Assembly: GCA_026873275.1 (NCBI GenBank) | Contig: JANTUC010000015.1 | Location: 620,001-684,000, forward strand | DNA: 64,000 bases | Origin: Pseudopithomyces maydicus | Lineage: Eukaryota > Ascomycota > Dothideomycetes > Pleosporales > Didymosphaeriaceae | Direction: 5' to 3' | Part shown: positions 11,879 through 21,756 of the stretch, in pieces | Numbering within the stretch: the stretch's first letter is position 1 | How the letters are laid out: each line of letters opens with the position of its first letter | Notes under the pieces: model-generated | Told to the model about the DNA's origin: nothing | Databases searched by the model: none | What the model saw: the letters and a program-made list of their open reading frames with translations, nothing else | Position numbers and translations under genes: made by a program

Positions 11879-12529
11879 ATGCATCTCACGGGACTACTCG
11901 TCACAACTCTGATTGCTTCAGTCGTAGCTAGACCCCAGGAGCAGGGATATAACGAAGATTGTAACACATGTCCTGACCGAGGTATGGGACACGGCGCATT
12001 ATGGTCCTCAAAAGACTACACTGGTGAATGCCGGTGCTTTGAAGCCTTCGAGCACTGCAGAAACCTCGATGATCTCGGCTTGTAAGATCTTGTAAAACCT
12101 TTACATTTTAAGTACATGCCTTAACATTGCTGTTAGTAACGATAGAACCGTTTCGATCAAGCAACATCTACTTGCTGGCAGCGGGTGTGTCTACTATTTG
12201 TAAGTTACATTCATCTGTTGGACCAATGAAACGTTTTGTGCTGACGTAAAATAACAAGACACAACGACTGCGATAACGGACCGAGAAAACATTCTTACTA
12301 CAGCGTTCTGAGCACCAATGACTTTGACTCGGTTTCCGTAAGTGACCTTGGAGCCCCGCTCGAAACCATGATTTTCGGCAAATCGATCAATAGGAACGCA
12401 CTTCTGGAAGCAGAAAAGTCGGATGAGCCTGGTTTCGGGACTCAAGGAACTACTTGGGCAGACAATATCTCCTCGGTGTACTGCTATGAGGACATGAGCA
12501 ACTTTACGACAATTGCCATGAGACGCTAA
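11879..12529 (+). CDS. Small secreted cysteine-rich protein, possible Greek-key fold; effector candidate
   Basis: The model has three exons: 11879-12081, 12137-12199 and 12259-12529, with introns of 55 and 59 nt (gtaaga and gtaagt donors). Together they give 178 codons with a TAA at 12527. The first 18 residues form a clear signal peptide (hydrophobic core LLVTTLIASVVA, cleavage before RPQ). The mature part has eight cysteines, an even number fitting four disulphides, and no membrane span. Segments such as FNDRTVSIK, GCVYYLHNDC and SSVYCYED resemble the strand pattern of beta/gamma-crystallin-like secreted fungal proteins; this fold call is inference. Read without splicing, the frame stops at 12085 and the larger half of the protein is lost. 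Function is unknown; candidate effector status rests only on size, secretion and cysteines. Confidence 0.75.
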
Positions 12530-13017
12530 GTTGAAGCATACTAGGTTTCCAGATTCTTTATTTACTCTGTATGTTCTTTACGTTAGTGTGAGTTATCTTT
12601 TCAAAATTCGAGCCGATCGAAGAATATACATCCAAGAAGAAGGGGATCATAAAAACCCTCTCGGAAGATCAGGTAAACGCACATGTTTCTCATTGGGTCT
12701 TCTTTAGTATCCTATATTGTGTTTCCCGAAGTCAGGTAATATGTTTGCTCGTACGAGTCGTTTACATTTGCAACGTCTTGTTCGACTCCATGATGGCAAT
12801 TTTTCGTAGACAAATACATCTATGAATGATCCATGGATAACTTGTGACTGTCTCGTCAAAACTCCTAAATATCCAGACACAGTACAATAATATCACCGTA
12901 TCTGAGTTTTATTTTGGCTAGCCATTTCAAATTCAAGGTTGAATATATCCTCTGAGGATTACTATACGTGTATGCAGTGCTGTCTATGCTAATCTGTATT
13001 TACTGTGTACTCTCTCT
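12530..13017. other. Intergenic between converging genes
   Basis: AT-rich sequence holding the 3' ends of the secreted protein gene and of the GH43 gene on the other strand. Nothing else is seen. Confidence 0.5.
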
Positions 13018-14736
13018 TCACCACATCCAGTCTACGCTATCCGAAATATCCTCCGACCCTTCCGTAATGAGTATATTAGAAAAGTCGGCAGGATCTAGCA
13101 CTGGTTCCCAGTTCCCAAAAGCGTACAATCCAAACATGGTCCCGGTGAATGCTCCACCAACAGGCGGCGAAACAGCCAGCTCTTTTGACGTGAGCATGAA
13201 GCTCTCGGCTCCGCCTGTGTGCTTAAGAGATAATCTGTAGGCTCCGTAACAGGCGTTTGCGCACAAAGCTACCATCTCACCCTCCTTGAGTATGACGGGC
13301 GCATCTCGTTCAAGCAGGGGATACTGCGTGTTGAAGGCACCGGCTGTGCCCATAGGTTTTCGAATCGCAATCGTATGTACTGTGCTTCCGTTGTGCTCCA
13401 CAGCTGCAATACCAATCGTAGCATACGAAAATGGAGACCAGTATATTGTAATGCCCGCCTCATAACCGACCTTTCTAGGCTTGAATTCTAGCGTTGCGTG
13501 GAAGTTCTCGCAATAATCAGTCTGTTTCCGCAATAGCAGCGACGATGCTTCCGGGCTGGAGAGATTGTAGCAATTACCCCACATTCGAAGATATCCAGGG
13601 CGGTCAACCAGGCTATAGCACTTTTTCAATGGCGTGTTTTTCGTATACCACCCCAATTCCAACTCCTTCCCCTCCAGATCGGCCATCCATTTCATCTCGC
13701 CCTCCCCTTGCTTCTTGACTTCGATATCTTGCTCGATCGCATCCCTCCCTTTAGTTTGTAACCTAATGTTCTCGCCATCGTTGAAAACAGGCCAGTCATC
13801 GACCCAGTCCACTGTCACCAGGAAGGTCTCACGTCCCAATTGAGGCTCGAGATACTTCCCGTTCGCGTCCTTGACTGGCCGCACACCAAGGAACACGGCC
13901 CACCATCTGCCGTGTTCATCTTCGATCACATCTGCATGCCCTGTGCGCTGTACCTCTTCTTCCGCCCCATTGTACCACAGTGGTTTCCCCTGAGATTCCC
14001 ACGGCCCATACACACCGTCTTTGGAACGGAATACCCACTCCTGATGCCCAGCCTCGGTACCACCTTCAGCGACAAATAGATAATAATATGGCGCTTTGAA
14101 GAGAATGTGAGATCCTTCGGCAACGCCGAACTCAGACTGGCGAATCACGGTGGGAGGCGTAAGCGTTCGACCAGTGGGGATATCGATCTCGCTGATGTGA
14201 ACCGCGAAATCCTTCAGCTTAGAAGATGGGTCTCGATTATGGATACGGACCGTGGTGCTCAAGTATGCTTTCCCATCTTTGGAATCATCCCAGAAGAGGT
14301 CCTGGTCGAAGCCAGGGTTGTCGAAGTAAACGGGGTCACTCCAGGACGAGCTGTCGAAGATGTTCTCCGTCCAGACATAGAAGCCGCGGGGAAAGATACG
14401 CTCGTCAGCAGTGGGACGGTAGCGTTGAAACACTCCGGTGGTGAGGTAGAAACGCTTTTCCGAAGGGCGGTAGCGCAGGGTAGGGGCCCAGGAACCTGCC
14501 CCGGGCTCGACAGTGCGCAGGTTGACTTGGGAGGGACGAGTGAGTGCATGTCCTATGAGTGACCAATTGATGAGGTCGACCGAGGTGTATATGGGGCAAG
14601 AGGGCGTGTACTCGAAGGTGGAAGTGCTGAGAAAGAATTGTGTAGGCTTATCGCCGCTACCTGGGACTACACAGATAGTGGGATCGGGATTGAAGCCGCG
14701 GATGACGGGGTTCTGAAAGGTTGATGAGGAATCCAT
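13018..14736 (-). CDS. Glycoside hydrolase family 43 (beta-xylosidase / alpha-L-arabinofuranosidase type)
   Basis: Single exon. I take the ATG at 14736 (572 residues); another in-frame ATG is six codons upstream. The N-terminal five-bladed propeller carries the GH43 signatures: the catalytic base Asp in GFNPDPTI (residue 18), a pKa-setting Asp in the FDQDLFWDD region, and the acid Glu in AEGSHI. A C-terminal beta-sandwich of about 200 residues follows, as in subfamilies acting on xylan side chains and xylo-oligosaccharides. There is no signal peptide, so the enzyme is probably intracellular and handles imported oligosaccharides. The exact substrate cannot be read from the sequence. It lies 18 kb from the GH11 xylanase gene and is not clustered with it. 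Confidence 0.9.
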   Translation of the reverse strand: MDSSSTFQNPVIRGFNPDPTICVVPGSGDKPTQFFLSTSTFEYTPSCPIYTSVDLINWSLIGHALTRPSQVNLRTVEPGAGSWAPTLRYRPSEKRFYLTTGVFQRYRPTADERIFPRGFYVWTENIFDSSSWSDPVYFDNPGFDQDLFWDDSKDGKAYLSTTVRIHNRDPSSKLKDFAVHISEIDIPTGRTLTPPTVIRQSEFGVAEGSHILFKAPYYYLFVAEGGTEAGHQEWVFRSKDGVYGPWESQGKPLWYNGAEEEVQRTGHADVIEDEHGRWWAVFLGVRPVKDANGKYLEPQLGRETFLVTVDWVDDWPVFNDGENIRLQTKGRDAIEQDIEVKKQGEGEMKWMADLEGKELELGWYTKNTPLKKCYSLVDRPGYLRMWGNCYNLSSPEASSLLLRKQTDYCENFHATLEFKPRKVGYEAGITIYWSPFSYATIGIAAVEHNGSTVHTIAIRKPMGTAGAFNTQYPLLERDAPVILKEGEMVALCANACYGAYRLSLKHTGGAESFMLTSKELAVSPPVGGAFTGTMFGLYAFGNWEPVLDPADFSNILITEGSEDISDSVDWMW

Positions 14737-15316
14737 TCTGTGGTGAGTGTGCATTGTCAGCAGGATGGTACAGGATGGTACAAGCAGGTGCTACAGAGTG
14801 TCGAATGCATCTCCATATCCTCGGTTCGTGATGACCCTCGTAGTACTTGGATGGATGCAATGCCAAGCGAGATGTTCCGCCAATGCGGGGTAGGTGTTGG
14901 GTGTGGGCAGCACGAATGGGTCCTAGACGTGGTTCCCAAAGCCCAGATGATGCCGGATAATCGGAGCTGGGCGACCAGAAACTAAAGCTTGGTTCAAATG
15001 ACTTGAAGGAGTTGGAAATGCTGGGAAGGGATCGAAAATGCATTGCACGCAGAGCTTCTTGCCTTTGCAATCGCCAAATGGATTCTCAATCTGCCACCTC
15101 TTTGGTATACATATAACTTACAGGTGATGATACAGAGAGGAGTTATCCCCATCTCGCATCCCATACTATCGAACAGTCCTTAGCCTTTACCAAACGCCGT
15201 GCCCAAACGGAATCTACTCGCATAGCTATGAATGCAGCCCCTTCTCTCTAAACCACCATGCGGCTTTCTTGAGGCTTCGTCTCTTTTGTCGAGCAAACCA
15301 GGCTGTCGTGGCACGC
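14737..15316. other. Intergenic: GH43 promoter side and PET191 3' side
   Basis: Both flanking genes are on the minus strand. The stretch has a direct repeat caggatggta just upstream of the GH43 start (14759-14780). No further gene is supported. Confidence 0.45.
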
Positions 15317-15759
15317 TCACTTGTTCTCTTCTCCATTTGCCTCTGGCTCTGGCCGTGACTCCTCCACACCCTTGTACGGCCGTCCAGCGTACAGCATGTA
15401 GCCCTTCTCTTCGATGGTGCCCTGCTTCTCGTCCTTCTCTGCCCTGCCCTGGCCGAAAGCGCCCGTCTCCAATTGCCCCGCGACACTGATGGGCCGGTTG
15501 CCACGAAAGCGTTTGCGCATGTCGATCTGGCCCTTTTTGCACTCGGCGTATCCCTTTTGCAGCTGCTGGCATTGGGTGGGAAGGGTGTACTTGAGCGGGG
15601 GACGGAGACAGTCGCCGGGCGAATTCCGCTCAACCATGATGCAGTCGGAGTTTTGGAGGCAGAAGGCGAGCGCCGCGCCTGCGAAGGGAATTAGCCATGG
15701 CTGCAGGTGGTCGGGTCGGGTGCTCGCGGCTTACGGATGTCCTTGCATGACTGCGGCAT
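15317..15759 (-). CDS. PET191: Cytochrome c oxidase assembly protein PET191/COA5
   Basis: The gene has two exons: a 25-nt first exon at 15759-15735 and a second at 15678-15317, with a 56-nt intron (gtaagc donor, ttcgcag acceptor), giving 128 residues. The splice yields an N-terminus MPQSCKDIR followed by a helix with further cysteines, and then ERNSPGDCLR, CQQLQKGYAECKKG and DMRKRFRGN. This is the twin CX9C-type pattern and the conserved MRKRFRGN block of Pet191. The protein is imported into the mitochondrial intermembrane space and needed to assemble complex IV. The C-terminal tail is longer than in yeast and charged. It shares a 372-bp upstream region with the lipase gene transcribed the other way. 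Confidence 0.93.
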
Positions 15760-16131
15760 CTTGTATGGGTCTCGATTGGGTTGTCTTCGCGGGCTACCGT
15801 GGCATGGGCGGTTGTTCTGCTCCCCAGCTGGTGGTGGACTGATGGAGTGAATGAATGCACGCTCGCCTGCCGAAGTTTCGCCGACGCGCCCTGCATGGAT
15901 CTTCACATGCTAGAGCGGAAACGTCATCGCCAGCGCACTTGGACGAGATGCGAGCCCTTCTGAGTTGTCACATGCTCACCGCGTCGAATTGAGAACATGC
16001 ACCGCCACCAAGAAGAAGCCCTCCGTTTTGCCCTATTTAGTGTTTTTTAACCTGCCCATCGCACTGCTTCGCAGACACGACACACCCCCGGGCTCGTGTC
16101 CACGCACGACGCCTTTGCCCAACACGCCGCC
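15760..16131. promoter_or_regulatory. Divergent promoter region between PET191 and the lipase gene
   Basis: The 372 bp between two oppositely oriented start codons must hold both promoters. No clear TATA element is visible for either gene. No individual site is claimed. Confidence 0.45.
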
Positions 16132-18198
16132 ATGGCTCTTCGCATCCCATTCCTCGGCCGCCTCCGCATCCAGGAGTACATCGTCCTCGTTCTTTCCATC
16201 CTCCTGATTTCCCTCGAGTCGCTGGTCGCCCTCATCACCGTCGCGATACCCACCCCGATAATCAACCTCTGCTACCGCCTCACCCGCCGTCTGTTCAACC
16301 ACCTCTCCTCGCCCAACTCGCGCCGGAACAGGCAGAAGAACAAGGGTGTATGGAGCTCCATTGCCAATGCGCCTGGCTTTGGGGAGCTGTGCGAGCTCTA
16401 CGGATACTACGCTGAAGAGCATGTGGTGCAGACGGGCGATGGATACCTGCTGGGGCTGCACAGGCTGGCATGGAGAAGAGGAGAAGAAGATTCCCGGGTC
16501 AATGCCGGCCCAGGAAAAGGAGGATTGAAGAAGAAAGTGGTGTACTTGCACCATGGCCTGATGATGAACAGCGAGGTCTGGGTCTCTCTGACCGAGCGCG
16601 AGCGCTGCCTGCCCTTTGAGCTGGTCGAACGAGGATACGATGTGTGGCTGGGCAACAACCGCGGGAACAAATACTCCAAGAAGAGCGTACACTGCGCACC
16701 CACCGATCAGGCTTTTTGGAACTTTAGCATGGACCAGTTCGCGTTTCACGACATCCCAGATTCCATCGAATACATCCTCAAAACCACCCATCAGCCTTCG
16801 TTATCATACATTGGCTTCTCCCAGGGCACCGCTCAAGCTTTCGCCACCCTCTCCATTCACCCGGACCTGAACGACAAGATCGATGTCTTTATTGCGCTTG
16901 CACCGGCAATGTCTCCACCAGGTCTTACCTCTGGAATCGTGAATTCCTTCGTCAAAACATCACCCGACATACTGTTCCTGGCCTTCGGACGAAAGTCCAT
17001 TCTCCCTTCCACCACCATGTGGCAGTCTATCCTCTACCCGCCCATATTCGTCCGCCTGATTGATGCTTCTTTGAACTTCCTCTTCGGCTGGACAGCTAGC
17101 AACATCACTGCACATCAAAAGCTTGCAGCATACCCGCATTTATACTCGTACACATCTACAAAGAGTGTAGTTCATTGGTTCCAGATCATTCGCAATGGCA
17201 CTTTCCAGATGTACGACGACGACGCACCCAGCCTAATGTCCAACAAATCAAAGTACTACAAGGTCGCTAAATTCCCCACACGAAACATCAAAACTCCCAT
17301 CGTACTTGTTTATGGTGGCTCTGATAGCTTGGTCGATATCAACATTATGCTCAAAGAGCTGCCCCGTCACACAGTCGCGAAGGAGATTCCGCACTATGAG
17401 CATCTCGATTTCCTCTGGGCCTCATCTGTAGATCAGCTGGTCTTTCCACACGTCTTTGAAGCGCTCAACGACTATGCTGGCGCTGCCGGGGAGGAAACAA
17501 CCCGTAAAGAAAAGCGCTTCCGATCGCCGGCTCGCTACAAGGGCTTGCTTCCAGAGTCGGGAGCTCTGCCTGGGCCAGAGGGGGATGATGCTGGCGATGA
17601 GAGCTCATCGACGCCCGCCGCACTACGCAGCAACACAAGGAAACATTCTCAGAATACTCGAAAGATTTCGTTCACAGATAGCTCGCCCGATGGAGTTCCA
17701 CAACCGCAGTCACCCGCTGCGCAGCGATCGCGAATTCCGCACCCTGCATCTAGCTACGCCTCCGCCGTGGAGCACACACGCTCACCTTCTGCGAGCACCA
17801 CCACGTTCCCTCCGCCAGCAGCTAAAGTCACCGCCCACACGCGCGACTCCCCGTCATCCGTAGGATCTGGAGCAGCATCGCAAATGACAGCACAAAGCTC
17901 AACTAGTCGACCAGAGGGTTGGTGGAGCTCAGACGAGGTCGCTGAAACAGGAAACTCGGACCCCACAACGCCAGAGCAAGTCGCTGTCAAGATTCCACGA
18001 AATCAGAGCTTTGACAGCGTGAAAAGTGGAAAGAGCGGGAAGAGTGGAAGGGCGAGTGTATTTGGCCAGCGGGGCATCACGCTGGGCGTGGGCAAAGCGG
18101 TCAGTGGCCTGGTTGGTGGTTTGGGCAGGGGCGAGAGCAGCGACAGTGTAGATTCAGACGGCAACATGAAGAAGAAGGTTAAGAAGGGAAGCATCTAA
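16132..18198 (+). CDS. Acid lipase / steryl ester hydrolase (Yeh/Tgl1-like)
   Basis: Single exon from an ATG in strong context (gccgccATGg) to TAA, 688 residues. A membrane anchor near residues 17-40 precedes an alpha/beta-hydrolase domain of the AB-hydrolase-associated lipase family: HHGLMMNSEVW oxyanion region, DVWLGNNRGNKYS block, nucleophile Ser about 230 in GFSQGT, Asp about 401 in GGSDSLVD, and His about 424 in HYEHLDF. Yeast relatives Yeh1, Yeh2 and Tgl1 hydrolyse steryl esters at lipid droplets and plasma membrane. The last 220 residues are Ser/Pro-rich, disordered and probably phosphorylated, a regulatory tail often seen in filamentous fungi. Substrate is inferred from family. Confidence 0.92.
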   Translation: MALRIPFLGRLRIQEYIVLVLSILLISLESLVALITVAIPTPIINLCYRLTRRLFNHLSSPNSRRNRQKNKGVWSSIANAPGFGELCELYGYYAEEHVVQTGDGYLLGLHRLAWRRGEEDSRVNAGPGKGGLKKKVVYLHHGLMMNSEVWVSLTERERCLPFELVERGYDVWLGNNRGNKYSKKSVHCAPTDQAFWNFSMDQFAFHDIPDSIEYILKTTHQPSLSYIGFSQGTAQAFATLSIHPDLNDKIDVFIALAPAMSPPGLTSGIVNSFVKTSPDILFLAFGRKSILPSTTMWQSILYPPIFVRLIDASLNFLFGWTASNITAHQKLAAYPHLYSYTSTKSVVHWFQIIRNGTFQMYDDDAPSLMSNKSKYYKVAKFPTRNIKTPIVLVYGGSDSLVDINIMLKELPRHTVAKEIPHYEHLDFLWASSVDQLVFPHVFEALNDYAGAAGEETTRKEKRFRSPARYKGLLPESGALPGPEGDDAGDESSSTPAALRSNTRKHSQNTRKISFTDSSPDGVPQPQSPAAQRSRIPHPASSYASAVEHTRSPSASTTTFPPPAAKVTAHTRDSPSSVGSGAASQMTAQSSTSRPEGWWSSDEVAETGNSDPTTPEQVAVKIPRNQSFDSVKSGKSGKSGRASVFGQRGITLGVGKAVSGLVGGLGRGESSDSVDSDGNMKKKVKKGSI

Positions 18199-18337
18199 AG
18201 TGATCTCAATGTATATAGCGCAAGAGAGTTCAAAGTTCAAACATTCCAAAATTAGAAATCGGTTCATGGTACACTGCTAAATGCCCGTCAACTACGTAAT
18301 CATTCAGTCAACTCTTCGAGTTCGCTCAGACTTGGTA

Positions 18338-18480
18338 CAAGGTGAATTTTCTATCTCGATGGCAATACTAGATCTCAATTTTGTATGTTCTGGTGAAGTA
18401 CAATTTCAAACCGTCGAAGTCTGACGGCTATTCATGGCGCCAATGTTCTTCGTCTCAAAAGGGACGTACCAAGTACATTC
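18338..18480 (-). pseudogene. Decayed tandem copy of the neighbouring unknown gene
   Basis: This block aligns visibly, with few gaps, to 19185-19330. Shared strings include ctatct-gatg, agatctcaatt, atgttctggt, attcatg and gggacg. The matched part covers the end of exon 1, the whole first intron and the start of exon 2 of the gene at 18528-19734, so intron sequence was copied too, pointing to DNA-level duplication. The copy has no usable frame and the intron boundaries are lost. It lies just past the 3' end of the parent gene. Confidence 0.7.
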
Positions 18481-18527
18481 CTATGCTTTAATCTAGATTG
18501 TCCACCATCACATTTCGAATGCAAATA

Positions 18528-19734
18528 TCATCTGACTTCATTGGTGCCAGGTTTGATGGGAACGTCTCCAAAGACCGGTGGTTGAGGGAGCCCTGTGCGC
18601 TTGTGCTGGTATACCCAGAGGGGAAATGCCTCGGCCCTGTCAATTTGTTCACTCGATCTTGTCTCTGTTTCTGATCGATGATGAATTCCTTTTCCTAGCC
18701 TAATCATGATTGCATCCTCCATTGCGCAAAGGAAGGTGTTGCGCAAAAACAAATGAATGGCATCGAGAGCTTGTTTATGTGCCGCTGGGGGATGAAAAAT
18801 TGCCTCAAAGTCGACGAACTTGCTGATAGGTGCCCACATGAGCGTACAGGTACGCTCAGACCACTTGGACAGGATCAACCGCTTTCGCTCCAGGAGTGGC
18901 ATCAAGCAGATATCCATCGTGGAAGAATCGAGGACCTCTTTGCGCAGGCTTTTCGCCAATGGGAGAATGAAGCTGGGATTATAAGCAAAGGCTATAATAA
19001 CGAATTATAAAACCAGCGTAACGTACCCTGTAAGGATGGCGTGTTGCCATCTGTGCTTTGGCCCTAGTCTTCTTGGCTTCCATCTCGAATTTTAGAGTAC
19101 CACGGCCGATGTTGTTTAGGAGGCGCGTGATATTGACATTAGAAATCTGATGATGTATCAGGTAGATGAGGGCGCAAGCTTGGTCAACGGCAAACTTTCT
19201 ATCTAGATGCCAATGTTAGATCTCAATTCTGAATGTTCTGGTTAAGCACATACCGAAACCATCGGCTGTCCATCTGCCATTCATGTCGTTGATGTCATTT
19301 GTCTCGAACGGGACGAACCTGGGACAATCCCGAGCAAATTTCACTTCTCGATTAGGCTTCCCCGACTCCCGTGGCATTGTGGACGGATGGTTTGTTTCTA
19401 TCCTTTCCCATTGTCTTTGTCTGCGGGTGCTCACCTGGTTCCCCTGCCGGGGACCTTCAGCTGCATTCGTTAAGACAGGGAGATCTGGTTGGTCTTGAGC
19501 ACCCGCGTTAGCGAGATCACCGGGGGCATCTTCTCGGACATTCTCTGGGGCATTGATTGGGTCGATGTTGGGACCATCTTGCGGTCCAGCCTCTTGGGCA
19601 TTGTCGGGGGCGATATCGGGATTATCGACATCCTGCTGTCCATCCTCGGCGACGTTATTCGGGGCAGCATCGGGGGTAGGGACTGCTGCTGGCATTCGGC
19701 TCCAGCCCCATATGGCATTGAAAAAAGAAGCCAT
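18528..19734 (-). CDS. Unknown protein with acidic Asn/Pro/Asp-rich N-terminus; gene model has an unresolved frame break
   Basis: I do not recognise the family. Exon 1 is 19734-19254 and encodes an acidic Asn-, Pro-, Asp- and Ala-rich region, then the basic stretch STRRQRQWERI and the block CPRFVPFETNDINDMNGRW. A 51-nt intron (19203-19253) leads to exon 2 (19202-19027), which is well formed. The next intron is best placed at 18973-19026 (54 nt, gtacgt to cccag). The downstream frame that looks like protein (LAKSLRKEVLDSS ... LLERKRLILSKW ... to a TGA at 18528) is out of phase with this splice by one base. Either the splice differs, or the gene carries an indel and is broken. Spliced in phase, the protein ends after about 38 more codons. 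A relic copy lies immediately beyond its 3' end. Confidence 0.5.
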
Positions 19735-19819
19735 CGCGAAATATGTATACGTTCGTGATGCTGCCTGTGTTACTGCTATTGCTTAAGATTTCTCGATCCG
19801 ACAGCGGGGGGTGCATATA

Positions 19820-19827
19820 TTTATATA
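19820..19827 (-). promoter_or_regulatory. TATA box of the unknown gene
   Basis: On the minus strand the bases read TATATAAA, about 86 bp before the ATG at 19734. Confidence 0.5.
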
Positions 19828-19833
19828 AAATAG

Positions 19834-19941
19834 AAACCATTCATTTATAGGTAAAAGAGGACGCTAGACAAACCATTCATTTATAGGTAAGAGAGGCCGC
19901 TAGACAAATTTTTCATGTATAAGTAAGAGAGGACGTCTAGC
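19834..19941. repeat. Three tandem copies of a 36-bp unit
   Basis: Copies at 19834-19869, 19870-19905 and 19906-19941 share the core cattcatttataggtaa and agaggacgctagac. The first two differ at two positions; the third is more diverged. The array sits just upstream of the TATA box of the minus-strand gene, so it lies in its promoter. Confidence 0.8.
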
Positions 19942-21202
19942 GTCCGCTGTATTCTCCTGACCACAGAAGCTCGAAGGATATCCCGGATAGTGTAGGACGT
20001 TGATTCTTCGATGGTCATCGGGTGGTCACTTTGTATTCTGTTCAAGAAGCCGGGTTCAAATTGGATATTGAAGGGATTGCACGTTTATTTTACCGCATTG
20101 AGACTGTGATGCATCGAACGTATCGTTTGTGTGGCGCTTCTGTCGCTGTGCAGTACCGAAAACGCTTGGTTGGCAAACTACTCTATCGTGCGTGTTTGCA
20201 GTGTTGCATGTCTGAAGGAATGAGTTTGGTGTATTATTCTAGTGCTTATTGTTGATGAATTCGTTGCGTCTGGTTTTCCCTTGGCTGGAGTCGGAATGAT
20301 CTTTATTTAGGTCCTTACGACGATAATTGAAAGACTCTGAAAGATTGGTATCACAGTAAAGTGGAAAGAAAGTCTTTCTTGGAAACGTTTGCACGTCATC
20401 TTTCGCAGACTAGAGGGAAGCCGCAATGTTGGGATGGAAAGAGCGTTGATGGAAAGAGTGTTGACAGCGAGACGACCAAGGAGATCATGGTGCTGAGAGT
20501 TGACTTCAAGGTTGATGGCAACCATGTGCATACTACGTGTATGTGAACGCTACGCCTGGCCTTCTTACTCGCCTTTCCTCCACTTGTATAACTATTCAAT
20601 CGACTCTACAACAGGACTTAGGTGCCTTTTCAAGCCTAGTCAATCCGTTAAGTGTATCGTGGAAAGCGCGACATGCAAGTCTTGAGGTTGGCATCGCGAA
20701 TTGGGTGTAGAAATAGCTGTAATAGGCACTCTGACGAGCACATTTAACTGGCGCTCATGGTGAACGTTTATGTGATCCTCTCCATGGCTGAGTAAAACAA
20801 GTCTAGCGCGTACATTATACTACACTGGGTTAGCTCACGCCTCATCTCGTCCTCCGCTCCTTCCAGACCTCCTCATAATGGAACTCCACCATAGGCAGTC
20901 CTTGATTCACATCCGATATGAGACTATAAGCAAAGGAACTATATGGTACCGGTGTTTAATGCGATGCGCACAGGATGGAATACGAATAGACTGTCGGCGT
21001 CCAATTGAATTGCACGAACCTGGTTGCGGCTGAACATGGTCGGCGGAGAGATGCGCCATGTTCGTGGTAGCCTCGAAGCTTAGTTGAACATGATTTCCAA
21101 TATAAGAAGTCGTTTCGCTCCTACACTGCCGATGATGGTGTATCTCGGCGGATCCTCTTAGGAAAATTACTACATAGTTCGTCAATCGCAAGACTAGCCA
21201 CA
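19942..21202. other. Intergenic, no supported gene
   Basis: Only short overlapping frames are present, the longest about 98 codons on the minus strand at 20907-21203, without motifs. A local near-repeat ggaaagag-gttga occurs twice near 20437-20465. Confidence 0.45.
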
Positions 21203-21756
21203 ATGTCGCTCGTCACCCCAGTACTTCAAACCTACTCCATCCTCGCAGCCTCCCTGGCAGCAGGTAAAATAGTCATGATTTCGTGGTCTGTGCCAAGTTG
21301 ACTGTGTGGACAGGTGCGAACCTTACGACATCTATCATCACGTTTCCTGCTCTGCTTCACGCGAAGGGCCACACCCTCACTAAACAATGGCTGATTCTCT
21401 ACGAGTCGGGTATCGTTCCGGTTACTGGCTGCGCCCTCACGTCGTCGCTTGGCTTTGCGGCACTCGCGTACAGAGCAGCTACCAGTCCAAGTTTGACAGC
21501 AACGGGCGTTGTCTCACATACGCAAGGCAACCTCTACGTGGCGGCCGCAGTTGGGCTTTTCGGACTTGCGCCGTATACGCGACTGCTCATGTGGGGCACC
21601 ATCACGGAGCTATCAAGGAGGGCGGAGAGCGGCAAGGAGGCGAGCGAGAAAGCAGACACGTTGGCGCTGGTGGAGAGGTGGGGAAAGATGAATTTCTGGA
21701 GGGGCGTCATTTTGTTGGGTAGCGCGGGCGTCGGGGTCTGGGCTTCGCTGTTGTGA
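21203..21756 (+). CDS. DUF1772 integral membrane protein (anthrone oxygenase-like family)
   Basis: The gene has two exons, 21203-21263 and 21314-21756, around a 50-nt intron (gtaaaa donor, ggacag acceptor), giving 167 residues. Splicing is required to supply the ATG and the first hydrophobic helix. Four hydrophobic segments and the motifs GANLTTSIITFPAL, QWLILYESG, APYTRLLMW and WGKMNFWRG place it in DUF1772. Some members (HypC/EncC type) oxidise anthrones to anthraquinones in polyketide pathways, but many are stand-alone genes of unknown role. No polyketide synthase lies in this window, so pathway membership is not supported. Confidence 0.85.

Noticed and set aside
16033..16791. A 252-codon minus-strand frame at the start of the lipase gene
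   Set aside because: It overlaps the lipase catalytic domain on the opposite strand and has no recognisable domain.
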